NCBI GenBank assembly: GCA_015058655.1
Contig: SVBX01000013.1
Span: forward strand, 1 to 64,000
Direction of reading: 5' to 3'
Source of the DNA: Pseudoselenomonas ruminantium
GTDB lineage: Bacteria > Bacillota > Negativicutes > Selenomonadales > Selenomonadaceae
DNA: 64,000 bases
The notes under the pieces are model-generated. The model was not told the DNA's origin and searched no databases. It worked only from the letters and a program-made list of their open reading frames with translations. Both the position numbers and the translations under genes were made by a program. This document shows, in pieces, positions 7,632 to 15,625 of the stretch; within the stretch, counting starts at the first letter, position 1, and each line of letters begins with the position of its first letter.

Positions 7632-7756
7632 TCAATGAATGCAGTCTCCTACCGCAAAATCATCCCCCCACCACCATCTTCGATGGTCCCCCGCCCCCAA
7701 GGGGGCGGACATAGCAGGTGCGTCATACATCCTATCCAGTTTCACGGATTCGGGTA
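7632..7756 (+). repeat. 125-bp dispersed repeat, copy 1 (double-hairpin family)
   Basis: Runs from TCAATGAATGCAGTC to TTTCACGGATTCGGG and contains two adjacent hairpins, ACCATC/GATGGT and CCGCCCCC/GGGGGCGG. Nearly the same 125 bp recurs at 22518-22642, an inverted partial copy at 22434-22512 and a core-only copy at 63875-63925. With the MITE and terminator it accounts for the gene-free stretch 7368-7756. Confidence 0.8.
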
Positions 7757-10390
7757 TCAGCTATGCTCCGACAGGAATCTTTCATAGAATTCGTGTGCGG
7801 GCATGGGCTTGGAGTAGAGGTAGCCCTGGCCGCTGTCGCAGCCCAGGGTGAGCAGCAGCTCTTCCTGTTCCTTTGTCTCGATGCCTTCCACCAGCACGCT
7901 CATGGAGAGGGCTTTGCCCAAGGCTATGACATGGCGCAGGATGCTCATGGAGCGGGGGGAGGTTTCGGCTGACCAAAGGATGCTGCGGTCTATCTTCATG
8001 ACATTCATGGGCAGGTTCTGCAGCATGGACAGGGAGGAGTAGCCGGTGCAGAAATCGTCCATGGAGAGGGTGTAGCCGATGGCCTGCAGGTCGTCGATGA
8101 TCTGGGCGGCGTCTTCCCGCTGCTCTTTGGTGGTGAAGTCGATGAAGGCGGTTTCTGTGATTTCCAGCTCGACAACGCCGGGCACCAGCTGCCACTTGTC
8201 CATGATCTCCCGCATGCGGCCCAGATACCCCTGCTCGGTGATGTGCAGGCCGGACTGGTTCACGGAGATGGGGAGGGCGGGCAGTCCGGCTTTCAGGCGG
8301 GCTGACTGCAACTGGCAGATCTTTTCCAGCACATAGTAGTCAAGCTCCACGGCAAAGCCGTTGCGCTCGAAGATATCCATGAAGGCATCGGGCAGGAGGA
8401 AGCCCAGCTCAGGGCTGTCCCAGCGCACCAGGGCCTCGGCTCCCAGGGTGTTGTGGGTAGCCAAGTCGTATTTGGGCTGGAGCCACACCTGGAATTCCTG
8501 GGCGGACAGCGCCTTGGTCATGAGGTTTTCCATTTCCTGCCGCTTCGCTATTCTTGCAGACAGATTCTCATCATAGACAACGAGGTTCCTGTCGGAGGCA
8601 ATGGCCTCCATGACGGCGGTGGAGCAGCAGTCCAACAAATTCTTGGGAGGGACTTCCCTGCCGTTGGGAATGGAAATCAGGCCGATGCGGTAGGTGAAGT
8701 TGGTGGGCACCTGGCCGATGTTCACCACTCCTGCATCACGGATGAATTTTTCCGCTGCCTGTCGCATGGAGAGGTCCTCATCCTCCCGGCAGAGGAAGTA
8801 GAGGCAGGTGCCCTCGCCGTTGATGGAACAGGTCAGCATCCAGGGGTTTTCCCACCGCACGCGCTCCAGGGCGCCCATGAGGCTTTCTACCAGCACCTTC
8901 AGGTCATATGATTCCTTCATGAAGGAAATCTTGTCTGCCATCACTGCCATGAGGAAGAGCCTGCCTTCCTGCCGCAGCGCACGGTGCTCTTCCATCAGGG
9001 CAGGAAGCTCTTTTATGAGCCAGTTGAGATTGTGCAGGCCGGTGTTGGCATGGGTGTAGGCCAGATGGTAGATTTTCTGATGGTAGCGGCGCTTCAGGTA
9101 CATGAAGAGCACCATGGCCAGCACCAGGGCCAGGCAGATGAGCCCCACCAGGGCGATAGTCCTCACAGGATGGAGGTAGACCAGGGAAAAGATGGTGCCG
9201 TACTCTCCCATGCTGTGGGCATGGCGGGTGAGGATGCTGGAAATCTGCTGATTGCTCAGATGGGCGATTTCCTTATTCAGGATGGAAAGAAGCCGGGGGT
9301 CGGCGTAGCGGGATACCCCCATGGAGACCAGATGGGAAAAGACCACGGTGCCCGGCGTATAGAGGTTCAGATAGCCACCGGCATAAATGTCGTTCTGCAC
9401 CGTGAGGGTCTTGGTGAAGACGATATCTGCATCCCCGTCGTTCACTGCCCGCAGGCAGTCCTGCAGGGTAGGGTAGTAGCGCACCTGGGAGGTGGGATAA
9501 TGGTACTCCGTATAGGCCCGGTTGTAGAAATGGCCCCGGGCACAGGCGATGATGGGGGAGTCGGGCAGGGGGCGGCCGCGGTTCATCACTGCTACATAGT
9601 CCAGCTTCAGGTAGGGCTTGGTGAGCCAGACTTCGTTTTCATTGGCCCAGTTGTAGTCATCATACTGGTCGCAGATGATGTCGATTTCTCCCAGGGCCAT
9701 GGCCTGCAGGCGAGATTCCTGGCTCGGCAGGGGGATGGCGGTGATGGTGATGCCCAGATCCGCTTCTATCAGCTTCATGATGTCGGCGATGATGCCCATG
9801 TGCTCCCCGTCCTTGAAGTAGGTATAGGGAGTCTGTCCCTCGGAGGTGAGGCCGTGGAGGACTTTCTTCTCCTTGAGATATTCCCTTTCCTCCGGGGTCA
9901 GCTCCAGGGGCATTTCTGCGGGCCTGTACCGCTCCAGCAGTTTGAAGCGATAGAAAGGAGCCACGGCATCTACAGTCTGGATGGCCTGCTCCAGCCGCTC
10001 GGCCATTTCCCTATCCCCTGCCCTGAAGGTGATGTAGCCGATGCTCGGTCCCAGGCTCAGGCTGGCAAGACCGCTATCATCCATCGGCGTGGCGGTAGGC
10101 ACCAGGTCGACTTCCCCTGCCTGCAGGCGCTGCAGATTCTCCTCATCGGTTCCCTCATTGAAGGTCAGGGCGCAGCCCATATAGCTGGCTACGGTGGAAA
10201 GATATTCAAAGGCAATCCCCCGATAAAGGCCGCGCTCGTCTTTGTAAAGCTCCCCGGGAAGGGGCAGATAGCCCACCTTCAGCACGGGCACAGGGCCGCG
10301 CTCAGGTGGCGGAGCTGCGGAAAGGATGGGGGCGGGCAGCAAGAAGGCAAGGAAAACCAGCCCGAATAAAAGTCGAAGGAATGTATGCAT
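7757..10390 (-). CDS. Membrane sensor: two periplasmic binding domains, degenerate GGDEF, EAL phosphodiesterase
   Basis: An 877-residue inner-membrane protein predicted to degrade cyclic di-GMP in response to a periplasmic ligand. Order: signal peptide (1-25); two tandem SBP_bac_3-type solute-binding domains (about 35-150 and 175-400); a transmembrane helix near 410-430; a GGDEF-like domain that keeps TGLHNLNWL but lacks the GGDEF signature, so probably no cyclase activity; and a C-terminal EAL domain (about 625-870). The EAL catalytic pieces are present: AEALVRW, NQSG, ELEITE, DDFCTGYSSL, MKIDRS, VEGIET and GQGYLYSKP. The ligand may be an amino acid, as is common for such domains, but this is inference. 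It is a single transcription unit. Confidence 0.9.
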   Translation of the reverse strand: MHTFLRLLFGLVFLAFLLPAPILSAAPPPERGPVPVLKVGYLPLPGELYKDERGLYRGIAFEYLSTVASYMGCALTFNEGTDEENLQRLQAGEVDLVPTATPMDDSGLASLSLGPSIGYITFRAGDREMAERLEQAIQTVDAVAPFYRFKLLERYRPAEMPLELTPEEREYLKEKKVLHGLTSEGQTPYTYFKDGEHMGIIADIMKLIEADLGITITAIPLPSQESRLQAMALGEIDIICDQYDDYNWANENEVWLTKPYLKLDYVAVMNRGRPLPDSPIIACARGHFYNRAYTEYHYPTSQVRYYPTLQDCLRAVNDGDADIVFTKTLTVQNDIYAGGYLNLYTPGTVVFSHLVSMGVSRYADPRLLSILNKEIAHLSNQQISSILTRHAHSMGEYGTIFSLVYLHPVRTIALVGLICLALVLAMVLFMYLKRRYHQKIYHLAYTHANTGLHNLNWLIKELPALMEEHRALRQEGRLFLMAVMADKISFMKESYDLKVLVESLMGALERVRWENPWMLTCSINGEGTCLYFLCREDEDLSMRQAAEKFIRDAGVVNIGQVPTNFTYRIGLISIPNGREVPPKNLLDCCSTAVMEAIASDRNLVVYDENLSARIAKRQEMENLMTKALSAQEFQVWLQPKYDLATHNTLGAEALVRWDSPELGFLLPDAFMDIFERNGFAVELDYYVLEKICQLQSARLKAGLPALPISVNQSGLHITEQGYLGRMREIMDKWQLVPGVVELEITETAFIDFTTKEQREDAAQIIDDLQAIGYTLSMDDFCTGYSSLSMLQNLPMNVMKIDRSILWSAETSPRSMSILRHVIALGKALSMSVLVEGIETKEQEELLLTLGCDSGQGYLYSKPMPAHEFYERFLSEHS

Positions 10391-10487
10391 ACCTTGTCCT
10401 CCCTGAGGTAAATGAGCAACCGAAACGAATGAATACTGAGTGTCTTTTCTACCCTCACCCCCACTTTTCCTGCCGGGAGGAAGGGGA

Positions 10488-10622
10488 ATGCAGAGTTATT
10501 TCTTGTGCAGGCAGTGTCATAAGCAAGAAGAGGCACCCTGGTGCAGAGCGTTCCTGCAACCTTCCCCTGGGGCCTTGGCGGGGCAGCAGCCTGGCATAAA
10601 AAATGCCTTTGTCCGGGCATGA
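10488..10622 (+). CDS. Possible small CxxC protein (gap 10391-10761)
   Basis: The 371-bp gap between the EAL gene and phytase 2 has one small open frame with a good ribosome site: GGAGG seven bases before ATG 10488. It encodes 44 residues with CRQCHKQEEAPWC, a possible metal-binding knuckle, and then a Pro/Gly-rich tail. No promoter or family was recognised, so it may be chance. Nothing else was seen in the gap except a weak GGCATAAAAAATGCC hairpin near 10591. Confidence 0.25.
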   Translation: MQSYFLCRQCHKQEEAPWCRAFLQPSPGALAGQQPGIKNAFVRA

Positions 10623-10761
10623 GGCGGTAGGCAGGGGGCTGTTGGCGTGGTACAATAGACTATCGGTTCAAAATCCTCCCCGAGAAAGACAGAATAGTCA
10701 GGATTGCCAAACGGGCATGACCTGGCTGGTGGGAGAAAATTATTGACGGAGGTGCTACATC

Positions 10762-11781
10762 ATGATGGATTTCAAGCGCAAGGCGTGCCTGTGGGCATTG
10801 GCGGCGTTGCTGGCGGCAGGGGTGCCTGCAGGGGTGCAGGCGGCACAATTCGAGCCTATGACTGCGGTGGAGCAGGCTGCGGTGGAGCGAGGTGACTATC
10901 GCGGCTATCACTGGAAATTGGACGAGGCAGACAAAGATAAGCTGCCCCGCAATTTCCGCCTGGCAGACGGGGAGTTCAAGGAGATGCCTGCCGACAAGGG
11001 AGGCCCTGCCCTTTTGGCCTCGCCTTCCCGGGAGGGACTGGATAAGCTGCATATCTCTGCCAGCGCCGAGTTCTCCCGGGCTGAATGGGAGCGGCTCTGG
11101 CCCGTGCTGCGGCAGAAGGCTGCAGGCCCCATCTATGTGGTAGACCTGCGGCAGGAGTCTCACGGCTATTTCAATGGCGTTGCTGTCAGCTGGTGCGGCA
11201 AGCGCAACTGGAGCAATGTGGGCAAATCCCCGCGCGAGGTCTTGCAGGACGAGCAGAAGCGGCTGGCAGAGGCCCAGGACAAGAAAATGAAATTGGAGAT
11301 TGACCTGAAGAATCAGCCCAATAAAATCGTTTTCATGGATGTCAGCAGTGTCATGACCGAAAAGGAACTGGTGGAGAAAAGCGGCGCACGCTATTTCCGC
11401 TTGACGGATACTGACCATGTGTGGCCTGCAGCGGAAAATATCGACAAATTCATAGAGTTCGTCAAGACCTTGCCGGAGGATGCCTGGCTCCACTTCCATT
11501 GCCGGGCGGGCAAGGGCAGGACGACCAGCTACATGGCCGCCTACGACATGATGAAGAATCCCCAGGTGCCCTGCGAGGACATCATTTCCCGCCAGTACCT
11601 GCTGGGGGGCGCCTATCTGGCCTTCGAGTTGAAAGATTCCCAGCCCAGCACATGGCGGGCCAAGTATTACCAGGAGAAGGCCTCGATGATAAGGAAATTC
11701 TACCAGTATGTGCAGGAGAACCACCAGAGCAATTTCAAGGTGAAATGGTCAAAGTGGCTGAAAACCCATAAGGATAATTGA
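10762..11781 (+). CDS. Secreted PTP-like phytase, second copy
   Basis: 339 residues. A signal peptide (about 1-28, cleaved near VQAA) precedes a PTP-like inositol-polyphosphatase domain. The active-site loop HCRAGKGRT gives nucleophile Cys247 and Arg253; the general-acid loop is TDTDHVWP with Asp218, as in the classical Selenomonas phytase, and the following NIDKF...LPEDAWLHFH is typical. This copy therefore looks closer to the characterised enzyme than the one at 1791. The start ATGATG at 10762 follows ACGGAGGTG. It acts outside the cytoplasm to release phosphate from phytate. It is monocistronic, and its terminator is split by an inserted element. Confidence 0.92.
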   Translation: MMDFKRKACLWALAALLAAGVPAGVQAAQFEPMTAVEQAAVERGDYRGYHWKLDEADKDKLPRNFRLADGEFKEMPADKGGPALLASPSREGLDKLHISASAEFSRAEWERLWPVLRQKAAGPIYVVDLRQESHGYFNGVAVSWCGKRNWSNVGKSPREVLQDEQKRLAEAQDKKMKLEIDLKNQPNKIVFMDVSSVMTEKELVEKSGARYFRLTDTDHVWPAAENIDKFIEFVKTLPEDAWLHFHCRAGKGRTTSYMAAYDMMKNPQVPCEDIISRQYLLGGAYLAFELKDSQPSTWRAKYYQEKASMIRKFYQYVQENHQSNFKVKWSKWLKTHKDN

Positions 11782-11795
11782 ACAGTGCGAAAAGA

Positions 11796-12016
11796 ACGGG
11801 AGAGAAAAGCCAATGTCATTAAGTTAAGTGTCATTGTCTCGACTGCCTTCCCCTTGAGGGGAAGGTGGCAGCCGAAGGCTGACGGATGAGGTGCAAATGA
11901 ACAAGATAAGGCAGATAAACGAGAGAATGCTCCACCTCATCCGCCCCTAACGGGGCACCTTCCCCTCAAGGGGAAGGCTTAACTAAATGACATTGAGAGA
12001 AAAGCTCTCCCGTTTT
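11796..12016 (+). terminator. Phytase-2 terminator split by an insertion
   Basis: AACGGGAGAG (11796-11805) and CTCTCCCGTTTTT (12005-12017) are the two arms of a hairpin terminator. They would form AACGGGAGAG-AAAAG-CTCTCCCGTT if the 185-bp element and one target copy between them were removed. Confidence 0.7.
11811..11995. mobile_element. MITE with 10-bp target duplication
   Basis: A 185-bp element with terminal inverted repeats CAATGTCATT(A/T)AGTTAAG at both ends, flanked by the identical 10-bp duplication AGAGAAAAGC (11801-11810 and 11996-12005). The inside is a core of hairpins (CCTTCCCCTTGAGGGGAAGG; GGTGGCAGCCGAAGGCTGAC; GGATGAGGTGC pairing with its complement near 11931) that is shared with the element at 43563-43803. 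No gene inside. The 10-bp duplication and CA ends fit mobilisation by an IS4/IS231-like transposase (inference). It explains most of the gap 11782-12118. Confidence 0.85.
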
Positions 12017-12118
12017 TGATGCGGGGAAATTCTTCTGGCAGGAGGGGGATTGCCAGTCAAAACTCTTTTGCTTGGGCAAAGTATGTGTTAAGATGTAAAC
12101 GATAGGGAGGGACTACAA

Positions 12119-12694
12119 ATGAGCAAACTTACCTTAGCAAAAGCCAAAGAAATTCTGCCCAAGCATGTCACCGAAGACCATCTCTTCACCCATGCTGCTG
12201 CTGTCAGCGCCGCTATGGGAGCCATGGCGGAGCACTACGGCCTGCCCGCAGAGGAGAAAGACCACTGGCAGGCCATCGGCTGGCTGCATGATGTGGATTA
12301 TGAGAAATATCCGGACGAGCACTGCCACCATGTGCGGGAGTTCCTCGCCCCCGAGGGCGTGGATGAGGAGGACATGAGAGCTATCATCTCCCACGGCCAC
12401 GGGCTTACGGGAGTAGATGAAGAGCCTCAGAGCGACCTGGAAAAGAGCCTCTTCACCGTGGACGAGCTGACGGGCATCGTCCAGGCCTACGCCCTCATGC
12501 GCCCGGAGCGCCTGACGGGCATGGAGGTGAAGTCCCTGAAGAAGAAATTCAAGGACAAGCGCTTCGCCGCCGGCTGCAACCGTGAGGTCATAAAGCGCGG
12601 TTTCGAGATGCTGGGCCTGGAAGCAGGCGTGGTCATGGAGGCCTGCATCAAGGGCATGCAGGAGCATGCCGAGGAATTGGGACTGAAGGCCTGA
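12119..12694 (+). CDS. HD-domain phosphohydrolase
   Basis: A 191-residue cytoplasmic protein. A metal-dependent HD domain is visible as His25 (FTHAAAV), His57-Asp58 (WLHDVDYE), a His cluster DEHCHHV and then ISHGHG. This pattern fits HDIG-type hydrolases acting on nucleotides or similar phosphoesters; the substrate is not evident. The start at ATG 12119 follows AGGGAGG. It has its own terminator and appears monocistronic. Confidence 0.82.
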   Translation: MSKLTLAKAKEILPKHVTEDHLFTHAAAVSAAMGAMAEHYGLPAEEKDHWQAIGWLHDVDYEKYPDEHCHHVREFLAPEGVDEEDMRAIISHGHGLTGVDEEPQSDLEKSLFTVDELTGIVQAYALMRPERLTGMEVKSLKKKFKDKRFAAGCNREVIKRGFEMLGLEAGVVMEACIKGMQEHAEELGLKA

Positions 12695-12735
12695 TTGCAT
12701 AAGATGGCTGTCGTACAGGAGAGGGGCGGCAGCAA

Positions 12736-12777
12736 GGAAACGCCTGGGGGAATGCTGCGTTCCCCCAGGCGTTTCCT
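12736..12777 (+). terminator. Intrinsic terminator
   Basis: A 16-bp perfect stem, GAAACGCCTGGGGGAA with its complement, about 40 bp after the HD gene. Confidence 0.88.
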
Positions 12778-12790
12778 GTCTGTGCTTTCC

Positions 12791-12818
12791 TTGACATCAA
12801 ACTCCCATTTGCTACAAT
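12791..12818 (+). promoter_or_regulatory. Putative promoter of the AAA/PD-(D/E)XK gene
   Basis: TTGACA, 16 bp, TACAAT, followed 43 bp later by the start codon at 12862. Confidence 0.6.
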
Positions 12819-12861
12819 TGAAGCAAAGAAAGATGTGCGCTGACAAAAGGAGGAGAGGGAC

Positions 12862-14433
12862 ATGACAGAAACCTTCAGGCGGCTGCCCATTGGGGTGCAG
12901 AGCTTTGAGAAAATTAGATCGGATGGTTATGTTTATGTGGATAAGACTCGCTATATCCATTCGCTGGCCCTGCGTGGGGGACAGTATTTCCTCAGCCGTC
13001 CCCGGCGCTTTGGCAAGAGCCTGTTTCTTTCCACGCTGAAAGCCTATTGGGAAGGGAAGAGAGAACTCTTCGAGGGTCTGGCTATTGCGGAGCTGGAAAA
13101 GGATGATGAGAAAGCCTTCGAGCCGTATCCTGTTTTCTACTTTGACTTCAACGGACAGAACTATCAGGACAGGGCTTTGGAAGATGTACTGGATGGGATA
13201 TTGTCAGAATGGGAAGAGCTATATGGCTGCGAGAAGAATGGGGCATTGAGCGACAGGTTCAAGAGACTCATGAGGTCTGCCGAAGAAAAGACGGGCAAGA
13301 AATGCGTGGTGCTGGTGGACGAGTACGACAAGCCTCTGCTTGAAGTGCTGGAGAACAACGAACTGGAGGAGCACAACAAGGCAGTCTTCAAAGGTTTCTT
13401 CGGCACACTGAAAAGCTATGACGAATACCTGCAGTTCGTCTTCATCACCGGCGTCACCAAGTTCAGCAAGGTCAGCATTTTCAGCGACCTGAACCAGCTG
13501 AACGACATTTCCCTCAGCCAGCAGTATGCAGGCATATGCGGCATTACGGAGGCGGAACTAGAGGAGGGCTTTGCCCCGGAGATAGAGAGCATGGCCGGGG
13601 CGCTGGGCGTGGATAGGAATGAGTGCCTGGGACAGCTGAGAAAAATGTACGACGGCTACCATTTCCATCCCCATGCCAAAGGGGTATATAATCCCTTCAG
13701 CCTGCTCAAGGCTTTTGCCGAGGATGAGCTTGGCTTTTACTGGTTTGCCACCGGCACGCCGACCTTTTTGGTGCGGCGGCTGAAGCATATGCACTTTGAT
13801 GTGCGGCAGCTGGCAGATAGGAACCTCTATGTGGATGCCTATGATATCACGGATTATCGGGCAGACAATCCGGATATAGTGCCTCTCCTGTACCAGACGG
13901 GCTACCTTACCATTGTGGGGGCAGACAGCGCAGTGGGGCCGTATGTCCTGGGTTTCCCCGATGAAGAGGTGAAAATAGGATTCCTGCGGAGCCTGTTCCC
14001 TGAATATGCGCCTGGAGCTGTCAGCGGCAGCGGCAAAGATATCCTGAGCCTGCGCCGCCGCATTCTGGCGGGGGATACGGAAGGCATGCGGGAAACCCTC
14101 GCTGCCCTTTTTGCCAGCATCCCCTACACCACGGATGATGCCCCTTTCGAACATTACTTCCAGACGGTCATCTATCTGGTGTTCACCCTGCTGGGGCAAT
14201 ATGTGCGCACTGAAGTCCACAGCAGCCGGGGGCGGGCTGACTGCGTACTGGAGACGGATAAATTCGTCTATATCTTCGAATTCAAGGTGGATAAATCTGC
14301 CCAGGAGGCCTTGGAGCAGATAGAGGCCAAGGGCTATGCCGCACCCTACGGGGCAGATGAAAGGCAGCTTTTCAAGATTGGCGTGAACTTCGACTCGGAG
14401 AGCAGAAGTCTGGCGGAGTGGTTGGTAGGTTAG
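12862..14433 (+). CDS. AAA-ATPase-like protein with C-terminal PD-(D/E)XK nuclease domain
   Basis: 523 residues with the layout of the AAA-ATPase_like (PF09820) plus PDDEXK_9 (PF08011) family. The N-terminus has [14 protein letters not shown] and YVDKTRYI, a shortened Walker-A-like [10 protein letters not shown] near 45-54 and a Walker-B-like [12 protein letters not shown] near 148. The C-terminus has GRADCVLET...VYIFEFKV, the D-x(n)-ExK core of the nuclease fold. The family is abundant in Bacteroidetes and anaerobic Firmicutes, often in many copies, and its role is unknown. A mobile or host-interaction function has been suggested but not shown. The start at 12862 follows AGGAGAGGG. The next gene begins one base after its stop. 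Confidence 0.85.
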   Translation: MTETFRRLPIGVQSFEKIRSDGYVYVDKTRYIHSLALRGGQYFLSRPRRFGKSLFLSTLKAYWEGKRELFEGLAIAELEKDDEKAFEPYPVFYFDFNGQNYQDRALEDVLDGILSEWEELYGCEKNGALSDRFKRLMRSAEEKTGKKCVVLVDEYDKPLLEVLENNELEEHNKAVFKGFFGTLKSYDEYLQFVFITGVTKFSKVSIFSDLNQLNDISLSQQYAGICGITEAELEEGFAPEIESMAGALGVDRNECLGQLRKMYDGYHFHPHAKGVYNPFSLLKAFAEDELGFYWFATGTPTFLVRRLKHMHFDVRQLADRNLYVDAYDITDYRADNPDIVPLLYQTGYLTIVGADSAVGPYVLGFPDEEVKIGFLRSLFPEYAPGAVSGSGKDILSLRRRILAGDTEGMRETLAALFASIPYTTDDAPFEHYFQTVIYLVFTLLGQYVRTEVHSSRGRADCVLETDKFVYIFEFKVDKSAQEALEQIEAKGYAAPYGADERQLFKIGVNFDSESRSLAEWLVG

Positions 14434-14434
14434 A

Positions 14435-15349
14435 ATGGTATGGCGCTTTAGAAGGAACGGTTTTTCGGCAGAGGAGCTGACGGCGGCTTCTCACCATTCT
14501 GCCGATGCGGCTTGCAAGGCTGCTGCCCAGATTGCGGACATAGCCGAGGGCATCAACGAGCAGTCCGATTCGGCTGCGGCAGCGGACGGCACGGCGGTGG
14601 AGATGGCCCAGCGCACTGCAGCGGTGGCAGACAGCGCCAATGCCATCGCCATGGTCACCGAGCAGACGGTGGCCACCGTGCAGTCAGGCCGGGAGGCCAT
14701 TCACAGGGTGGTGGAGTCCATGGGCACCATCAGCGGCAGCACTGCCACGGTGAAGGCTTCTATCAGGGAACTGTCCCAGAGCTCCGAGGAAATCGGCAGG
14801 ATTGTGGAGATGATTTCCGGCATTGCGGAGCAGACCAATCTGTTGGCGCTGAATGCGGCCATCGAGGCAGCCAGAGCAGGCGAGGCGGGCCGTGGGTTTG
14901 CCGTGGTGGCTGAGGAGGTCCGCAAGCTGGCGGAGGAGTCCGGGAATTCCACCCAGCAGATTGCGGAGCTGGTGGCCAAGATCCAGTCTAATATGAGTGG
15001 TGCCGTGACAGCCAGCGAAGAAAGCGCGGACAGCGTGGAAAGAAGCATGTCTTCCGTCAGGGAGGCCGATGCGATTTTCGAGTCCATCAAGATAACTATT
15101 GACGCTTTGGCCGGGGGCATCAATGATGTGTCCCAGAGCATCCAGTCCGTGTCCGAGGGTAACAACTCCATGCAGCAGGCTGTGCAGGCTATCGCTGAAA
15201 TCAGCCATACCAATGCCCGCAGGACAGAGGAAGTCTCCTCCACTACGGAGGAGCAGTCCGCTTCCGCCCAGGAAATCGCCGCCGCTACCCGGGGGCTGGC
15301 AGAGGAAGCAGAGCAGCTGGCCAAGGAAGTGGAGAGGTTTAGGATCTGA
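14435..15349 (+). CDS. Headless methyl-accepting chemotaxis signalling protein (possibly 5'-truncated)
   Basis: 304 residues that are almost entirely the cytoplasmic coiled-coil signalling domain of a chemoreceptor. The hairpin tip [19 protein letters not shown] is intact, with the CheA/CheW-binding region around it. There is no sensor domain, transmembrane helix or HAMP. The first ten residues ([10 protein letters not shown]) look unrelated, and the frame then enters in the middle of a typical receptor helix ([13 protein letters not shown]). No good ribosome site precedes ATG 14435, which lies one base after the previous stop, so translation could be by re-initiation. Either a soluble receptor or a decayed gene whose front was deleted. 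A terminator follows. Confidence 0.7.
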   Translation: MVWRFRRNGFSAEELTAASHHSADAACKAAAQIADIAEGINEQSDSAAAADGTAVEMAQRTAAVADSANAIAMVTEQTVATVQSGREAIHRVVESMGTISGSTATVKASIRELSQSSEEIGRIVEMISGIAEQTNLLALNAAIEAARAGEAGRGFAVVAEEVRKLAEESGNSTQQIAELVAKIQSNMSGAVTASEESADSVERSMSSVREADAIFESIKITIDALAGGINDVSQSIQSVSEGNNSMQQAVQAIAEISHTNARRTEEVSSTTEEQSASAQEIAAATRGLAEEAEQLAKEVERFRI

Positions 15350-15371
15350 CAGGTTCATATTGACAGCAAGA

Positions 15372-15401
15372 GGCTCGGAGCTTGTGCTCCGGGCCTTTTT
15401 T
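15372..15401 (+). terminator. Intrinsic terminator
   Basis: GGCTCGGAGC and GCTCCGGGCC with a T6 tail, just after the chemoreceptor fragment. The remaining bases to 15547 hold no recognised feature. Confidence 0.85.
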
Positions 15402-15547
15402 GATGGAGCTGGCGGACTGATGGAGCCTTGTGGGAGCAGTCCTGAGGCCATGAGAGAAGGCAGGCCGCAGCCCCATGATCATGGGTGCGTCTCTGCCAAT
15501 GAATGATATAAAAATATCAACGACATAAAATAAATCTGAAATAATAC

Positions 15548-15576
15548 TTGCATATGCGAGGCGGCCATGCTATAAT
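15548..15576 (+). promoter_or_regulatory. Promoter of the gluconate operon
   Basis: TTGCAT, 17 bp, TATAAT: close to consensus. It lies 50 bp before the first gene of the gluconate operon. The AT-rich leader (GATTGATTACATTTAAC) may hold the operator for the RpiR protein encoded downstream, but no clear dyad was found. Confidence 0.75.
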
Positions 15577-15625
15577 GACCTCGTAAATGAAAGATTGATT
15601 ACATTTAACGAACGGAGTGATGATA

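Noticed and set aside
7632..7756. A riboswitch upstream of the EAL gene
   Set aside because: It lies downstream of that minus-strand gene and recurs elsewhere as a repeat; the structure is simple hairpins only.
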